Notes: a model not told the origin generated them from the letters alone. A DNA stretch of 64,000 nt from Pedobacter planticolens (GCF_014172375.1 NZ_WNXD01000002.1:992001-1056000), one strand, 5' to 3'. Positions 25,701 to 35,614 are shown, counted from the first letter of the stretch. A program made the numbers and translations.

Positions 25701-27806
25701 TTGTTTGCCTCAAATTTAGATACTTCTTTAGTTTATTTAAAGGGCGTTGGCCCTAAACGAGCCGAATTGCTACAAAAGGAGTTAGGCATATCAACCTATG
25801 AGCAACTTTTAAATCATTATCCTTTTAGGTATATCGATAGAACTCGTTTTTATAAAATAAATGAATTAAATCCTGATATGCCTTTGGTGCAAGTAATTGG
25901 CAGAATTACTAGTAAAGAAACGATAGGCGAAAAACATAAAAAAAGGGTTGTTGCCAAATTTACAGATGATACTGGGACAATGGATTTGGTTTGGTTTCAG
26001 AGTTTAAAATGGGTAGAAGATCATGTGATGCGTAGCAGTCTTTACATCGCCTTTGGCAAACCAACTTTATTTAATAATGGCTTTAGTATTTCACATCCCG
26101 ACTTAGAAACCTATCCCAGACAAACTGGAATTACTGGAAATTTAACGCTTCAGCCTATATACAATACTAGTGAAAAAATGAAGAAGGGGTTTTTGGATAG
26201 CAAATGTATTCAGAAGTTAATTCATCATATTATTGAATTACATATCAACGAAGTTAGAGAAAATTTGCCCGCTTATATTTTAGAGAAATATAAATTAATT
26301 AGTAGAAAAGAGGCTTTGATTCACATTCATTTTCCTGCCAACACTTCGACGTTACAACATGCAGAAAGGCGATTGAAATTTGAAGAACTTTTCTTTATTC
26401 AATTGCAATTACTATACAACAAACAATTAAGAAGTTTAAAATTTAAAGGAGCGCTATTTAATACTGTTGGAGAGAAAGTAAACACTTTTTATAACACCAT
26501 GCTTCCTTTTGATTTAACGAACGCACAGAAGCGAGTTATTAAGGAAATTAGACTAGATACCCAAAAAGGGATACAGATGAACCGCCTAATTCAAGGCGAT
26601 GTTGGTAGCGGAAAAACAGTTGTGGCATTAATGAGCATGCTGCTTGCAAATGATAATGGTTATCAGGCGTGTATGATGGCGCCAACTGAAATTTTAGCTC
26701 GACAACATTATCAATCATTAGTAGACTTATTAAAAGGAGAATTAATAAGCGTTGCGATATTAACAGGAAACTCTACTAAAAAGCAGCGCACTATTTTGCA
26801 TCAACAATTAGAAGCTGGTGAAATAGATATTTTAGTTGGTACGCATGCGCTGATTGAAGATAAAGTTCAATTCAAAAATTTAGGCTTAGTAGTAATTGAT
26901 GAACAACATCGTTTTGGCGTGGAGCAAAGAGCGAAATTATGGCGTAAGAATGTTGTTCCACCACATATTTTGGTCATGACTGCTACACCAATTCCAAGAA
27001 CATTGGCTATGACTTTATATGGTGATTTAGATGTTTCGGTAATTGATGAATTACCAGTGGGAAGAAAACCGATTGAAACCAAACATTTATTTGAAGGCCA
27101 GCGAATGCGAATGTTTGGCTTTATGAAGCAAGAAATTGCCAAAGGTAGACAGGTTTATATTGTTTATCCGTTGATACGAGAAAGCGAAAAACTGGATTTG
27201 TTGCATTTAGAAGCTGGAGTTGAACAAATGCGCTATCAGTTTCCTTTGCCAGATTATCAAATTAGTATTGTGCATGGGCAAATGCCAAATGCAGATAAAC
27301 AATATGAAATGCAACGTTTTATTGATGGTAAAAGTCAAATTATGGTGGCTACAACTGTTATAGAGGTTGGAGTAAATGTGCCAAATGCATCGGTAATGAT
27401 TATAGAAAACGCAGAGCGATTTGGGCTTTCGCAATTACATCAATTAAGAGGTAGAGTTGGTCGTGGAGCTGAGCAATCTTTCTGTATTTTAATGACTGGA
27501 AATAAATTGGGGCCAAACTCAAAATTACGTTTAGAAACTATGGTTAAAACCAATAATGGTTTTGAGATTTCTGAAATTGATTTACAACTTCGTGGGCCTG
27601 GTGATATTACTGGTACACAACAAAGTGGAGTTTTAGAGCTTAAAATGGCAAATTTGGTGAAAGATCAAATCATTTTACAAGAAGCAAGAAATACCGTAAT
27701 TGAACTTTTTGAAAAAGATACAATGCTTGAATTACCAGAAAATATACTCCTTAAGAATTACATCAACAAAAGAACGAGAGCAATCGCTTTTGATAAGATT
27801 TCTTAA
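25701..27806 (+). CDS. recG: ATP-dependent DNA helicase RecG
   Basis: Remodels stalled replication forks and Holliday junctions. Of 701 residues, the N-terminal wedge/OB domain spans about 1-230 (YLKGVGPKRAELLQKELGI, HYPFRYIDRT); the superfamily 2 motor follows with Walker A GDVGSGKTVVAL (about 299), the DExH box as VVIDEQHRFGV (about 397), TATPIPRTLAMTLYGDLDVS, and motif VI QLRGRVGRG. The C-terminal RecG region shows RGPGDITGTQQSG. The only possible start near the conserved N-terminus is TTG at 25701. It ends close to a dispersed repeat and a palindromic terminator. Confidence 0.97.
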   Translation: MFASNLDTSLVYLKGVGPKRAELLQKELGISTYEQLLNHYPFRYIDRTRFYKINELNPDMPLVQVIGRITSKETIGEKHKKRVVAKFTDDTGTMDLVWFQSLKWVEDHVMRSSLYIAFGKPTLFNNGFSISHPDLETYPRQTGITGNLTLQPIYNTSEKMKKGFLDSKCIQKLIHHIIELHINEVRENLPAYILEKYKLISRKEALIHIHFPANTSTLQHAERRLKFEELFFIQLQLLYNKQLRSLKFKGALFNTVGEKVNTFYNTMLPFDLTNAQKRVIKEIRLDTQKGIQMNRLIQGDVGSGKTVVALMSMLLANDNGYQACMMAPTEILARQHYQSLVDLLKGELISVAILTGNSTKKQRTILHQQLEAGEIDILVGTHALIEDKVQFKNLGLVVIDEQHRFGVEQRAKLWRKNVVPPHILVMTATPIPRTLAMTLYGDLDVSVIDELPVGRKPIETKHLFEGQRMRMFGFMKQEIAKGRQVYIVYPLIRESEKLDLLHLEAGVEQMRYQFPLPDYQISIVHGQMPNADKQYEMQRFIDGKSQIMVATTVIEVGVNVPNASVMIIENAERFGLSQLHQLRGRVGRGAEQSFCILMTGNKLGPNSKLRLETMVKTNNGFEISEIDLQLRGPGDITGTQQSGVLELKMANLVKDQIILQEARNTVIELFEKDTMLELPENILLKNYINKRTRAIAFDKIS

Positions 27807-27814
27807 GAAACTTT

Positions 27815-27843
27815 GTCATTCAGAGCGTAGCGAAGAATCTCTG
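27815..27843. repeat. Dispersed GAGCGTAGCGAAG repeat
   Basis: GTCATTCAGAGCG followed by TAGCGAAGAATCTCTG. It resembles the unit in the loop at 7521-7543 and both arms at 62773-62841. It lies 9 bases after the recG stop. Confidence 0.7.
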
Positions 27844-27860
27844 AAACGATTTTTGAGCAA

Positions 27861-27889
27861 CTTTGTCAATCTTTTAAAGATTGACAAAG
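27861..27889. terminator. Palindromic bidirectional terminator
   Basis: CTTTGTCAATCTTT (27861-27874) and AAAGATTGACAAAG (27876-27889) are perfectly complementary. It sits between the convergent recG and serine hydrolase genes; the U runs are within the palindrome rather than after it, so efficiency is uncertain. Confidence 0.55.
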
Positions 27890-27899
27890 TAAAGTCTGT

Positions 27900-29168
27900 T
27901 TAATCCTCGTCTGTCCCTGGTAAAGAACCACTTCCTGTGTATGCCCCTTTACGGATAATAGGCATTTTTAAATACTTGAACAATTCATCTAAATGCATTA
28001 AACTGCCATTTGTTAAATTGCCCAAGAAAATTACTACAATATCTTTATCTAAATCGCGGACGTAAATATGGCGGAAACCATGCCACCAACCTGTATGGTA
28101 AACCACTTTGTCCATTCCTTTACCGTCAAACATTCTCCAACCATAACCATAATTAAAATGACCATTTACAGGTTTATTATGCCCTGTGTATGCAGAATCT
28201 AAACTCTTTTGGGTTAATAATCTTCCATTTTTTAGGTACTTATCGTATAAAACTAAATCATGTAAAGTGCTATAAATTCCTTTATCACCAACTGGGCCAT
28301 CTAAGAAATTTTGAACTACAGAATATCTAAAACTATTACGATCGTGACCTACTACATCTACAGGAATTTTTGGGTAAACCGTAGTAGAATAAACATGTGT
28401 GTGTTTCATCCCGGCAGGTTTAAAAACATGTTCCATCATGTAATCTGCATAAGGTTTACCTGTAACTTTTTCTATGATCGCACCCAAAACCATAAAATTT
28501 GAGTTGTTGTAGTGAAATCTATTGTCTGGCTTGGTATATGGATTAGGTTTTCTTTCAGCAATTACATCCATTACTTCCTGGTTAGATACACCTTTCTTTT
28601 GATCACGTTTTTCCTTGCGCCAAATGTCGTCGATAAAATAAACGTAATTCATCATTCCACTTCTGTGAGATAAAAGCAGTTTAACCGTTATCCCATTGTA
28701 TGGGAAATTTGGATAGAATTTTTTTACATCATCGGTTAATTTTAGTTTTCCAGCTTCCACTAATTGCATAATTGCAACACTCGTAAAAGTTTTAGTAATA
28801 GAGGCTAACTCAAATTCTGAATTTATTTTTAAGCTATCACGATGTAAATAATCTGCCCAACCGATTGCTTTTTCATATAAGATTTTACCTTTTCTAGCCA
28901 CCAACATATTACCGTTAAAACCAGATTTTTTATGGAGATTTTGAGCAAAATCTGCAATCCATTTATCGCCTTTAGCTGGATCATAAGCAATTAGCAAACT
29001 ATCTGCTTTATCGTCTTCTTTGGTTCTTACTTTTTTATCGGCCTCTGCCTTTTTAGCTTTTTCTTCTTTAGATGTGCAAGATGAAATGGATATGATGGTC
29101 AGCGTAAAAGCTGTAATGAGTAAACGAAACTTCATGTAAAATAAGTGTACAGGTTTAAAAGCTGGCAA
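27900..29168 (-). CDS. Serine hydrolase lipoprotein (beta-lactamase/PBP4*-like, class C fold)
   Basis: A periplasm- or surface-exposed serine hydrolase. The ATG at 29135 gives a proper lipoprotein signal (MKFRLLITAFTLTIISISSC, Cys about residue 20); the upstream ATG at 29168 adds 11 unlikely residues. A Lys/Glu/Ala-rich linker follows the lipid anchor. The S-x-x-K catalytic motif is ELASITKTF, and Y-x-N is RFHYNNSNF; the third motif is probably HTGWWHG near the C-terminus (H-x-G as in class C/esterase relatives). Substrate could be peptidoglycan peptides, esters or D-amino-acid peptides; beta-lactam hydrolysis is not implied. Confidence 0.88.
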   Translation of the reverse strand: MPAFKPVHLFYMKFRLLITAFTLTIISISSCTSKEEKAKKAEADKKVRTKEDDKADSLLIAYDPAKGDKWIADFAQNLHKKSGFNGNMLVARKGKILYEKAIGWADYLHRDSLKINSEFELASITKTFTSVAIMQLVEAGKLKLTDDVKKFYPNFPYNGITVKLLLSHRSGMMNYVYFIDDIWRKEKRDQKKGVSNQEVMDVIAERKPNPYTKPDNRFHYNNSNFMVLGAIIEKVTGKPYADYMMEHVFKPAGMKHTHVYSTTVYPKIPVDVVGHDRNSFRYSVVQNFLDGPVGDKGIYSTLHDLVLYDKYLKNGRLLTQKSLDSAYTGHNKPVNGHFNYGYGWRMFDGKGMDKVVYHTGWWHGFRHIYVRDLDKDIVVIFLGNLTNGSLMHLDELFKYLKMPIIRKGAYTGSGSLPGTDED

Positions 29169-29265
29169 ATTAAGGATTATTGCTTTTTTAAACGCAAAAG
29201 AGTTTTAAACATTGCTTTGTTTGAAGAATTAATGACGCAATTTCCACCAATACCAAATTTTTAAA

Positions 29266-30012
29266 CTAAAGCTGTTGCAATGCTTGTTTAACGGTTTCCT
29301 TATTAGGTTTGGAGACTGGAATTTTTTCGCCGGTGTTAAGTAGTAAAATTCCACCGTCTTCTTTTAGCCAGCTCTTTACATATTTTGGATTTACTAAATG
29401 GCTTTGGTGAGTTCTTAAAAATCCATTTGGACGCAATAGATCTGCATATTCTTTAAGCGATTTAGAAACCAATATTCTTTCGCAATTCGCCAAAAAGAAA
29501 TAAGTGTAAGTATTATCTGCTTCGCAACGTATAATTTCTGATAAATTAACATACCTTATTTCGCTTTGCATCTGCAAGGCAATTGTGCTCACGTTCGTTT
29601 CTGGTTTTTTAAGTTGTTGCAGTAAGAAGTCGAGCTGTGAAGTTTGTATTTGTGTTGCCAATTTATGTTCGGCTTTATTTACTGCATTTATTAATTCTTC
29701 AATATCAATAGGTTTTAAAAGATAATCTAAGGCGGCAAATTTTACGGCTTGTATGCCATATTGGTCATAAGCGGTAACAAAAATAACTTCGAAATTACGT
29801 GTTGGAAGTAGTTTTAGTACATCAAAACCTGTTTGCTCGCCCATTTGAATGTCTAGAAACACTAAATGAGGCGAATATTTTTCAATAGCATTAACAGCAT
29901 CACTTACATTTTGCGCTATTGCCATTATACTTACCTGCGGACAGTGCTTTTCTAGCAAAGTCCGTAGGTTTTCTAAGTTGGAAATTTCGTCATCTATTAA
30001 AATTGCCCTCAT
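29266..30012 (-). CDS. LytTR-family response regulator
   Basis: A two-domain regulator of 248 residues. The receiver (1-120) has the acidic pocket DDE (residues 7-9), the phosphoacceptor Asp54 in LVFLDIQMGE, and the conserved Lys in LDYLLKPID. The C-terminal LytTR DNA-binding domain (about 150-248) shows EIRYVNLSEIIRCEADNTYTYFF and the RTHQSHLVNPKYV element. The cognate histidine kinase gene ends 4 bases upstream, so they form a two-component operon. Target genes are not evident here. Confidence 0.95.
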   Translation of the reverse strand: MRAILIDDEISNLENLRTLLEKHCPQVSIMAIAQNVSDAVNAIEKYSPHLVFLDIQMGEQTGFDVLKLLPTRNFEVIFVTAYDQYGIQAVKFAALDYLLKPIDIEELINAVNKAEHKLATQIQTSQLDFLLQQLKKPETNVSTIALQMQSEIRYVNLSEIIRCEADNTYTYFFLANCERILVSKSLKEYADLLRPNGFLRTHQSHLVNPKYVKSWLKEDGGILLLNTGEKIPVSKPNKETVKQALQQL

Positions 30013-30016
30013 TATA

Positions 30017-31657
30017 TTATAACCAATCGGTTAGTGTTAAGCTTATTTTAGTTTCGTTATTGGTCGATTGTATGTCTAAAGTAAAGCGATTTTCTTTATA
30101 AATACTATTTAAGAGTTCTATTCTGCTGTCACTTAATGGAAGTCCCAAACCATTGCTTTTTTTCTTTGTGTCAAAGCCATTTCCATTATCGGTAACAATT
30201 AAGACCAAATCATTTGCTTGCTTAATAAATGCGATCATAATTTTTCCATAGGTGGCTTTTTTAGATATACCGTGCTTTACTGCATTTTCTACAAAAGGTT
30301 GTAACAACATACTTGGTATTTCTATGTTATCTAAATCTAAGTTCTCAGAGCTATGAATTTCATAGGTAAAACCGAACCGCAATTGTTCCATCTGTAGGTA
30401 ATCGTCTAATAAAGTTTTTTCTTGTGATAAACTAATCAGTTCTTTATCGTCGAGTACGTTACGAGTTAATCTAGCAAATTTAGAAAGGTATTTATTGGCA
30501 TTGTCTGTTTCGTTTTTGTTCATCAAGTTTTGAATGCCAGAAAGTGCATTAAATAGAAAATGTGGATTTAATTGTGAACGAACAGAGTTAAGTTGAAGTC
30601 TAGCAGTATTTTTTTGTTGCTCTTTTTCTGCCAGTTTTTGTTTATTTCTTTTTTTGTTGAAGTAGAGGATTACAAGAAAAACTAATCCAATAGAAAATGC
30701 TACAATAAGCGTATAGATTAAAAGTTCCTTTTTGGTGTAGGCTTCTTCTTCTAAAGTTATAGAAAGCGTATATCTGGTTATATATTTCTCTATTTCTTTT
30801 GGCGAAATATCGCAATCACTGCAATTAGTCCAGTTAATGGATGGCTGAATAATAATTTCATAATCACCAGACTTTTTAAAAATATTTTTGTCGATTTTTA
30901 TATAAGGTACAGCCTTATGATCTTCACTTATGATGTTGCCATATTCCCATGCAGTTGATTTTAAGATTATTTTATTCGTTTTCTTATCTTTTATGGTAGT
31001 GTTGTAAAGATAATCAATATCAGATAAGTCTTTTACAAGGGTAAGTTCATCGTCTTTTTCCGTGAGAATAAGGTTAGTTTTTTCTTTTGGATCCTTGATC
31101 CAGCTGTAATCCACACCTAGGTCAGTTTTGAAGCGCTTTGAAAAAGCCTGGATTTTAGCTCTTGGAATGGGTTTCCCGTAAAAAATAGTTTTGTAAACAT
31201 CTTGAGGCTTTTTAATGTCATACGTTATTATTGTAATGATTTTATCTTTTATAGCGAATGTGCCAAAAGTTGTAGAACTGAATAGTTCTTCATCGCCCCC
31301 GGCATGAGTATCTTTTAGTTTTGTTAAGTCGATCGACTTGTTTAGCACAATTGTTGTGTCATCCACCAAAATGGTGTACCTGTAGTGCTGTATATTAATA
31401 TTCTTTCTAAAATTAATCGAGATACTTACATTCTTTACTTCGGGTAAGAAATTGAAGGTTGTATTAGGTAAATTCGGAAATACCGTACCATGAATGTTTT
31501 TGGCTAAACTGTCAACGCACATTTGCATTTGCCCTCCTGCACCATATATGCGATTAAAGTTGATGCCTTTTTGTGCATTTACTGTAGAAAATGCAATAAT
31601 GAAGCTGAGAAATGTGAAGATGATCTTTTTCATATTATTAAGTTTAATTTTCATCAA
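30017..31657 (-). CDS. Sensor histidine kinase, LytS/His_kinase (PF06580) type
   Basis: Membrane sensor of 538-546 residues. The ATG at 31633 gives a clean signal peptide (MKKIIFTFLSFIIAFSTVNAQ); the ATG at 31657 adds 8 residues. A periplasmic domain of about 290 residues has no family I recognise; one membrane helix (LLIYTLIVAFSIGLVFLVIL, about 315) leads to the kinase core. The phosphorylated His is in LNPHFLFNALSGIQNL, and the ATP-binding domain shows MLLQPFVENAVKHG and DNGNGFD. It phosphorylates the LytTR regulator encoded 4 bases downstream. Confidence 0.93.
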   Translation of the reverse strand: MMKIKLNNMKKIIFTFLSFIIAFSTVNAQKGINFNRIYGAGGQMQMCVDSLAKNIHGTVFPNLPNTTFNFLPEVKNVSISINFRKNINIQHYRYTILVDDTTIVLNKSIDLTKLKDTHAGGDEELFSSTTFGTFAIKDKIITIITYDIKKPQDVYKTIFYGKPIPRAKIQAFSKRFKTDLGVDYSWIKDPKEKTNLILTEKDDELTLVKDLSDIDYLYNTTIKDKKTNKIILKSTAWEYGNIISEDHKAVPYIKIDKNIFKKSGDYEIIIQPSINWTNCSDCDISPKEIEKYITRYTLSITLEEEAYTKKELLIYTLIVAFSIGLVFLVILYFNKKRNKQKLAEKEQQKNTARLQLNSVRSQLNPHFLFNALSGIQNLMNKNETDNANKYLSKFARLTRNVLDDKELISLSQEKTLLDDYLQMEQLRFGFTYEIHSSENLDLDNIEIPSMLLQPFVENAVKHGISKKATYGKIMIAFIKQANDLVLIVTDNGNGFDTKKKSNGLGLPLSDSRIELLNSIYKENRFTLDIQSTNNETKISLTLTDWL

Positions 31658-31963
31658 ACTTGTAGCAATAATAGCGAAACTAAAATCATAAAACAGTAAC
31701 GACAGTGTTTGAAATAGTAGAGGTATTGTTTTGTGCAGTATTCGTTTTACCGATAATCAATTCCGTCGTAAATTAAACCTGATGGCAGCGAAAATACTTT
31801 TTGGTATTAAGGCTTGTGGTTGGCCAACAAAAAAATTGTAGCGTACAGCGGGACTGAAGTTGCCGAAGAACTAATTCACTGTTTTTCTAATTTGTGTAAC
31901 GTTTCTAAATAAATTTCCTTTAAGGGGCAAAAAGGTTAAATTTGCCAAAAAAATAGCAACATC
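31658..31963. other. Divergent intergenic region (kinase / fumC), 305 bases
   Basis: No gene is visible. It contains a GTTGGCCAAC palindrome (31819-31828) and a GC-richer stretch around 31780-31870 that looks unlike its AT-rich surroundings and may be a degraded dispersed repeat; this is only an impression. The fumC -7 box is at its right end. Confidence 0.4.
31937..31944 (+). promoter_or_regulatory. -7 box of fumC
   Basis: TAAATTTG matches TAnnTTTG; the leader would be about 14-20 bases before the ATG at 31964. No TTG at the proper distance was found. Confidence 0.5.
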
Positions 31964-33361
31964 ATGAGTTTCAGAATAGAACACGATACCATGGGCGAGG
32001 TACAGGTGCCCGCTGATAAATATTGGGGCGCACAAACAGAACGTTCGCGTAATAATTTTAAAATTGGACCAGAGGCAAGTATGCCAAAGGAAATTATACA
32101 TGCTTTTGGTTACTTAAAGAAAGCAGCAGCTTTGGCAAATACTGAATTAGGAGTTTTGTCTAAAGAAAAGGCAACATTAATTGCAAATGCTTGTGATGAA
32201 GTTATTGCAGGTAAATTGGATGCAGAATTTCCATTGGTAATTTGGCAAACTGGTTCTGGTACGCAAAGTAATATGAACGCCAATGAGGTTATTGCAAATC
32301 GTGCTCATGTATTAAATGGAGGAAGTTTAGCTGATGATAAAAAAGTGCTTCACCCAAATGATGACGTGAATAAATCGCAATCAAGTAACGATACTTATCC
32401 AACTGCGATGCACATTGCTGCCTATAAGCAAGCAGTAGAAATTACCATCCCAGGATTGGAAAAATTGAGAAATACGTTAGATAAAAAAGCATCATCTTGG
32501 AATGATATTGTTAAAACAGGTCGTACTCACTTTATGGATGCTACGCCTTTAACTTTAGGACAAGAATTTTCGGGCTATGTGCAACAAATAGACAATGGCA
32601 TTAGAGCAATAAAAAATGCTTTAGTAATGATTAGCGAGTTGGCTTTGGGTGGTACGGCAGTGGGCACAGGCTTAAACACACCAAATGGATATGATGTTTT
32701 GGTTGCTAAAAAAATTGCCGAATTAACAGGTCTAGCTTTTGTAACTGCTCCAAATAAATTTGAGGCTTTAGCTGCACATGATGCAATGGTTGAGTTATCT
32801 GGTGCTTATAAACGTGTTGCAGTTTCTTTAATGAAAATAGCTAACGATATCAGAATATTAAGTTCTGGTCCACGTTGTGGAATTGGAGAAATTATCATTC
32901 CTGATAACGAACCGGGTTCCTCTATTATGCCAGGAAAAGTAAACCCAACACAACCAGAAGCGTTAACAATGGTTTGTGCTCAAGTTATGGGTAATGACGT
33001 AACTGTTGGTATTGGTGGTAGTAATGGTCATTTTGAATTGAATGTTTTTAAACCAGTTATTGCAGCAAACGTATTACAAAGTGGTCGCTTAATTGGGGAT
33101 GCTTGTGTTTCGTTTAACGATAAATGCGCAGCAGGTATTGAACCAAACAGACCTGTAATTCAACAACACATGGAAAATTCTTTGATGTTGGTTACAGCTT
33201 TAAATCCACATATTGGATATGAAAATGCAGCTAAAATTGCTAAGAAAGCACATAAAGAAAACAAAACTTTACGTGAAGCTGCAGTTGAATTAGGTTTGTT
33301 GACCAGCGAACAATTTACTGAATGGGTAAAACCTGAAGATATGGTTGGAAGCCTTAAATAA
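31964..33361 (+). CDS. fumC: Class II fumarate hydratase
   Basis: Interconverts fumarate and L-malate in the citric acid cycle; iron-independent homotetramer. The 465-residue length is standard. Visible elements are [21 protein letters not shown] at the N-terminus, the substrate-binding [31 protein letters not shown], the [17 protein letters not shown] region with the catalytic His, and the superfamily signature [15 protein letters not shown] containing the flexible-loop Ser. These also occur in aspartase, but the overall residues ([19 protein letters not shown]) fit fumarase. Confidence 0.97.
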   Translation: MSFRIEHDTMGEVQVPADKYWGAQTERSRNNFKIGPEASMPKEIIHAFGYLKKAAALANTELGVLSKEKATLIANACDEVIAGKLDAEFPLVIWQTGSGTQSNMNANEVIANRAHVLNGGSLADDKKVLHPNDDVNKSQSSNDTYPTAMHIAAYKQAVEITIPGLEKLRNTLDKKASSWNDIVKTGRTHFMDATPLTLGQEFSGYVQQIDNGIRAIKNALVMISELALGGTAVGTGLNTPNGYDVLVAKKIAELTGLAFVTAPNKFEALAAHDAMVELSGAYKRVAVSLMKIANDIRILSSGPRCGIGEIIIPDNEPGSSIMPGKVNPTQPEALTMVCAQVMGNDVTVGIGGSNGHFELNVFKPVIAANVLQSGRLIGDACVSFNDKCAAGIEPNRPVIQQHMENSLMLVTALNPHIGYENAAKIAKKAHKENKTLREAAVELGLLTSEQFTEWVKPEDMVGSLK

Positions 33362-33389
33362 GACCAAAAGAAGATTAGAATTTTAACTA

Positions 33390-33902
33390 ATGATGCATTT
33401 TTTATACAACAGAATTTACCTTTTACTTTTTGGCTTTAGTCTTTTGGCGTTTTTTTCGTGTACAAGATTGCCAAATGTACAAGGTAAAGGTGAAGTATTT
33501 TTGCAAGGAGTTTGGAATCAAGATAGTATTGCTAATTCGGTTAAGTTGCTAAACTACACTCAGCATCGTTTCAAAATAAGTTGTGATTCATTTTATGTAG
33601 ATTTAACTACCCATTCTAAAGTGAATTACTATTCCGATTCATGTTTTAATAAAGGCATTTGGAAAGAATACGCAAAAGGAACGTATGCTGTTAAAGGCGA
33701 TACACTAATGTTAACCGGCACATTTACAAAAGCAAATTATAAACAAAAAGCTTCTGGATGTTACCGAAATGGACAATATATAAGCAATTTCAAAATTAAA
33801 TCATCAAGTTCGACTAGTTTAGTGCTAGAGAATTTAAACGACCAAAGAGAATGCACACTTGTTTTAAAAGAAAAAATAACCTGTGTGCCTAAAGAATTAT
33901 AA
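33390..33902 (+). CDS. Hypothetical lipoprotein
   Basis: The 170-residue protein starts with a signal peptide and lipobox (LLFGFSLLAFFSC, lipidated Cys about residue 24). The rest is beta-rich with several cysteines (SCDSFYVDL, YYSDSCFNKG, KASGCYRNG, RECTLVLKE), which could form disulfides in the periplasm, and a GTYAVKGDTLMLTGTF motif reminiscent of lipocalin-like lipoprotein families. I cannot name the family. It lies 28 bases after fumC and 1 base before the S1/P1 nuclease gene, so it is probably cotranscribed with the latter. Confidence 0.78.
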   Translation: MMHFLYNRIYLLLFGFSLLAFFSCTRLPNVQGKGEVFLQGVWNQDSIANSVKLLNYTQHRFKISCDSFYVDLTTHSKVNYYSDSCFNKGIWKEYAKGTYAVKGDTLMLTGTFTKANYKQKASGCYRNGQYISNFKIKSSSSTSLVLENLNDQRECTLVLKEKITCVPKEL

Positions 33903-33903
33903 A

Positions 33904-34704
33904 ATGAAGAAATTATCCGTTTTTAAGAAAATCGTTATTGTGTTTACCTTGATTTATGTGCCGTTTACAGCGGGTGCTTGGGGTGTTTTAGGGCATAGGA
34001 TTGTTGGTGAAGTTGCTGATCAATATTTGCAAGCAAAAACCCGTTTGGCCATAAAACAAATTTTAGGTACAGAGAGCATGGCAATGGCCGCTAATTGGGC
34101 AGATTTTATAAAGTCTGACACGACCTATAATTATTTGAGTAATTGGCATTATGTAAATCTTCCTGCAGATTTATCAAAGAGTGATGTATATAGCTTTTTA
34201 GAAAAACAACCAGCGCCTAATATTTATAACAAACTTAACGAAATGATTGCAGTGCTTAAAAATGTAAAAAGTACAGCAGATCAAAAGAAATTAGCATTAA
34301 GATTAGTTATTCATTTGATGGGAGATTTGCATCAGCCTATGCATACAGCTAGAAAAGACGATTTAGGTGGCAATAAAATTCTATTGACGTGGTTTGGAGA
34401 AAAATCTAATTTACACAGAGTTTGGGATGAAGGTTTGGTAAATTTTCAGCAGTTGAGCTTTACAGAATACACTAAAGCGATTAATCACCCAACAAAACAA
34501 CAAGTTATTAATTGGCAACAAGCAAGTTTGAAAGATTGTGTATTTGAATCGTATCAAATCTGTAATAAAATTTATGCTACAGGTATTAAAAATGACGATA
34601 AATTAAGTTACAAGTATAATTTTGATTGGATTGACACTGTAAATGAGCAATTGCTTAAAGGTGGTGTTCGTTTGGCAAAGGTTTTGAACGATATTTATAA
34701 ATAA
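33904..34704 (+). CDS. S1/P1 nuclease, secreted
   Basis: Zinc-dependent nuclease acting on single-stranded nucleic acids in the periplasm or outside. The chosen ATG gives 266 residues with a signal peptide ending PFTAGA; the mature protein then starts with Trp (W-G-V-L-G-H-R), whose N-terminal amine and side chain coordinate zinc in this family. Further zinc ligands are visible: His in LGHRIVGE, Asp in NWADFIKSD, His in NWHYVNLP, and the HLMGDLHQPMHTARKDDLGGN signature, then LHRVWDEGLV. An earlier in-frame ATG at 33883 would overlap the previous gene and spoil the signal peptide. It starts 1 base after the preceding stop. Confidence 0.93.
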   Translation: MKKLSVFKKIVIVFTLIYVPFTAGAWGVLGHRIVGEVADQYLQAKTRLAIKQILGTESMAMAANWADFIKSDTTYNYLSNWHYVNLPADLSKSDVYSFLEKQPAPNIYNKLNEMIAVLKNVKSTADQKKLALRLVIHLMGDLHQPMHTARKDDLGGNKILLTWFGEKSNLHRVWDEGLVNFQQLSFTEYTKAINHPTKQQVINWQQASLKDCVFESYQICNKIYATGIKNDDKLSYKYNFDWIDTVNEQLLKGGVRLAKVLNDIYK

Positions 34705-34722
34705 GAATTCTTAAATTTATTT

Positions 34723-35160
34723 ATGATGAAAAAGCTGATTTTATTTGTTTGTGTTTGCGTATTATTTTCTTGTAAAAAGGAAAATGTAGAAGACATTACA
34801 AAGTACAATTGGGTTTTGAAAACGCAAGTTGTAACCCCTGCAATAACTATGAATGGAAAGACTTCCACCAACTATTTGAGTTTGCAAAATCCAGATGGAT
34901 GCTCTAAAAATTTCACCATTTCATTTAATGAAAGTGGCATATTTTCAGTTAGCTCTAATGGAGCGCTTTGCGATATGGTCGCAAATTCTAATTCACAAAA
35001 ATGGAAAAAGGAAGGCGATCAAATTACTTTGGATTATGGAAATGGTTCAGGCGAACCTTTAACGCTTAAAGAAAACACCTTGATTCGAGTATCATCCATT
35101 ACGTATAATGGAGCAACTTATTCTTTAACAACCACATATCTTGCGGTAAAACCCAAATAA
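34723..35160 (+). CDS. Hypothetical lipoprotein (lipocalin-like length)
   Basis: A 145-residue lipoprotein: MMKKLILFVCVCVLFSC gives a lipobox with Cys about residue 17, followed by KKENVEDITKYNWVLKTQVVTPA. The repeated strands NPDGCSKNFTISFNESGIFSVSS and SQKWKKEGDQITLDYGNG resemble the lipocalin-like lipoproteins of Bacteroidota (W-x-L...F-x-x-G...W). No more specific call is possible. The phosphatase gene starts 1 base after its stop, so they are cotranscribed. Confidence 0.75.
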   Translation: MMKKLILFVCVCVLFSCKKENVEDITKYNWVLKTQVVTPAITMNGKTSTNYLSLQNPDGCSKNFTISFNESGIFSVSSNGALCDMVANSNSQKWKKEGDQITLDYGNGSGEPLTLKENTLIRVSSITYNGATYSLTTTYLAVKPK

Positions 35161-35161
35161 T

Positions 35162-35602
35162 TTGAAAATTTTAATGGTTTGTTTGGGTAATATTTGTCGC
35201 TCGCCTATGGCGGAAGGAATTATGCGTCATTTAGTTAACGAACAACATTTAGATTGGGAAATCGCCTCTGCTGGAACTGGAAATTGGCATGTTGGTCAAG
35301 CGCCGGATAGAAGAAGCATTCTTATGGCTAAAACCTTTGGTTATGATATTTCTGCTCAAAGAGGAAGACATTTTACAGCCGATTTATTTGACCAGTTTGA
35401 CCATATTTTGGTAATGGATAAATACAATTTGAGAGATGTTTTAAATTTGGCTCAAAATGAAGATCAGAAGAAAAAAGTAAAATTGTTTTTGGCAGATGGA
35501 TCTGATGTTACCGACCCTTATCAAGACAGTTCGTTATTTGAATCTGTTTGCGCATTGATAGAAAAAAGATGCATAGAATTAATTGAGGAGTTAAAATCAT
35601 AA
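35162..35602 (+). CDS. Low-molecular-weight protein-tyrosine phosphatase
   Basis: A 146-residue cytosolic phosphatase. The P-loop CLGNICRS (Cys7 nucleophile, Arg13) is at the very N-terminus (MKILMVCLGNICRSPMAEG), and the general acid Asp is in VTDPYQDS (about residue 119), the standard LMW-PTP layout. Possible targets are tyrosine kinases for polysaccharide export or arginine-phosphorylated proteins. Start is TTG at 35162; no ATG fits before the P-loop. It begins 1 base after the lipoprotein stop and is followed by the DUF1543 gene after 12 bases. Confidence 0.93.
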   Translation: MKILMVCLGNICRSPMAEGIMRHLVNEQHLDWEIASAGTGNWHVGQAPDRRSILMAKTFGYDISAQRGRHFTADLFDQFDHILVMDKYNLRDVLNLAQNEDQKKKVKLFLADGSDVTDPYQDSSLFESVCALIEKRCIELIEELKS

Positions 35603-35614
35603 TCTTTAATACCA

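Noticed and set aside
27900..29135. Beta-lactamase as an antibiotic-resistance gene
   Set aside because: The SITK and YNN motifs only place it in the broad serine hydrolase/PBP4* group; it is a lipoprotein with no resistance context.
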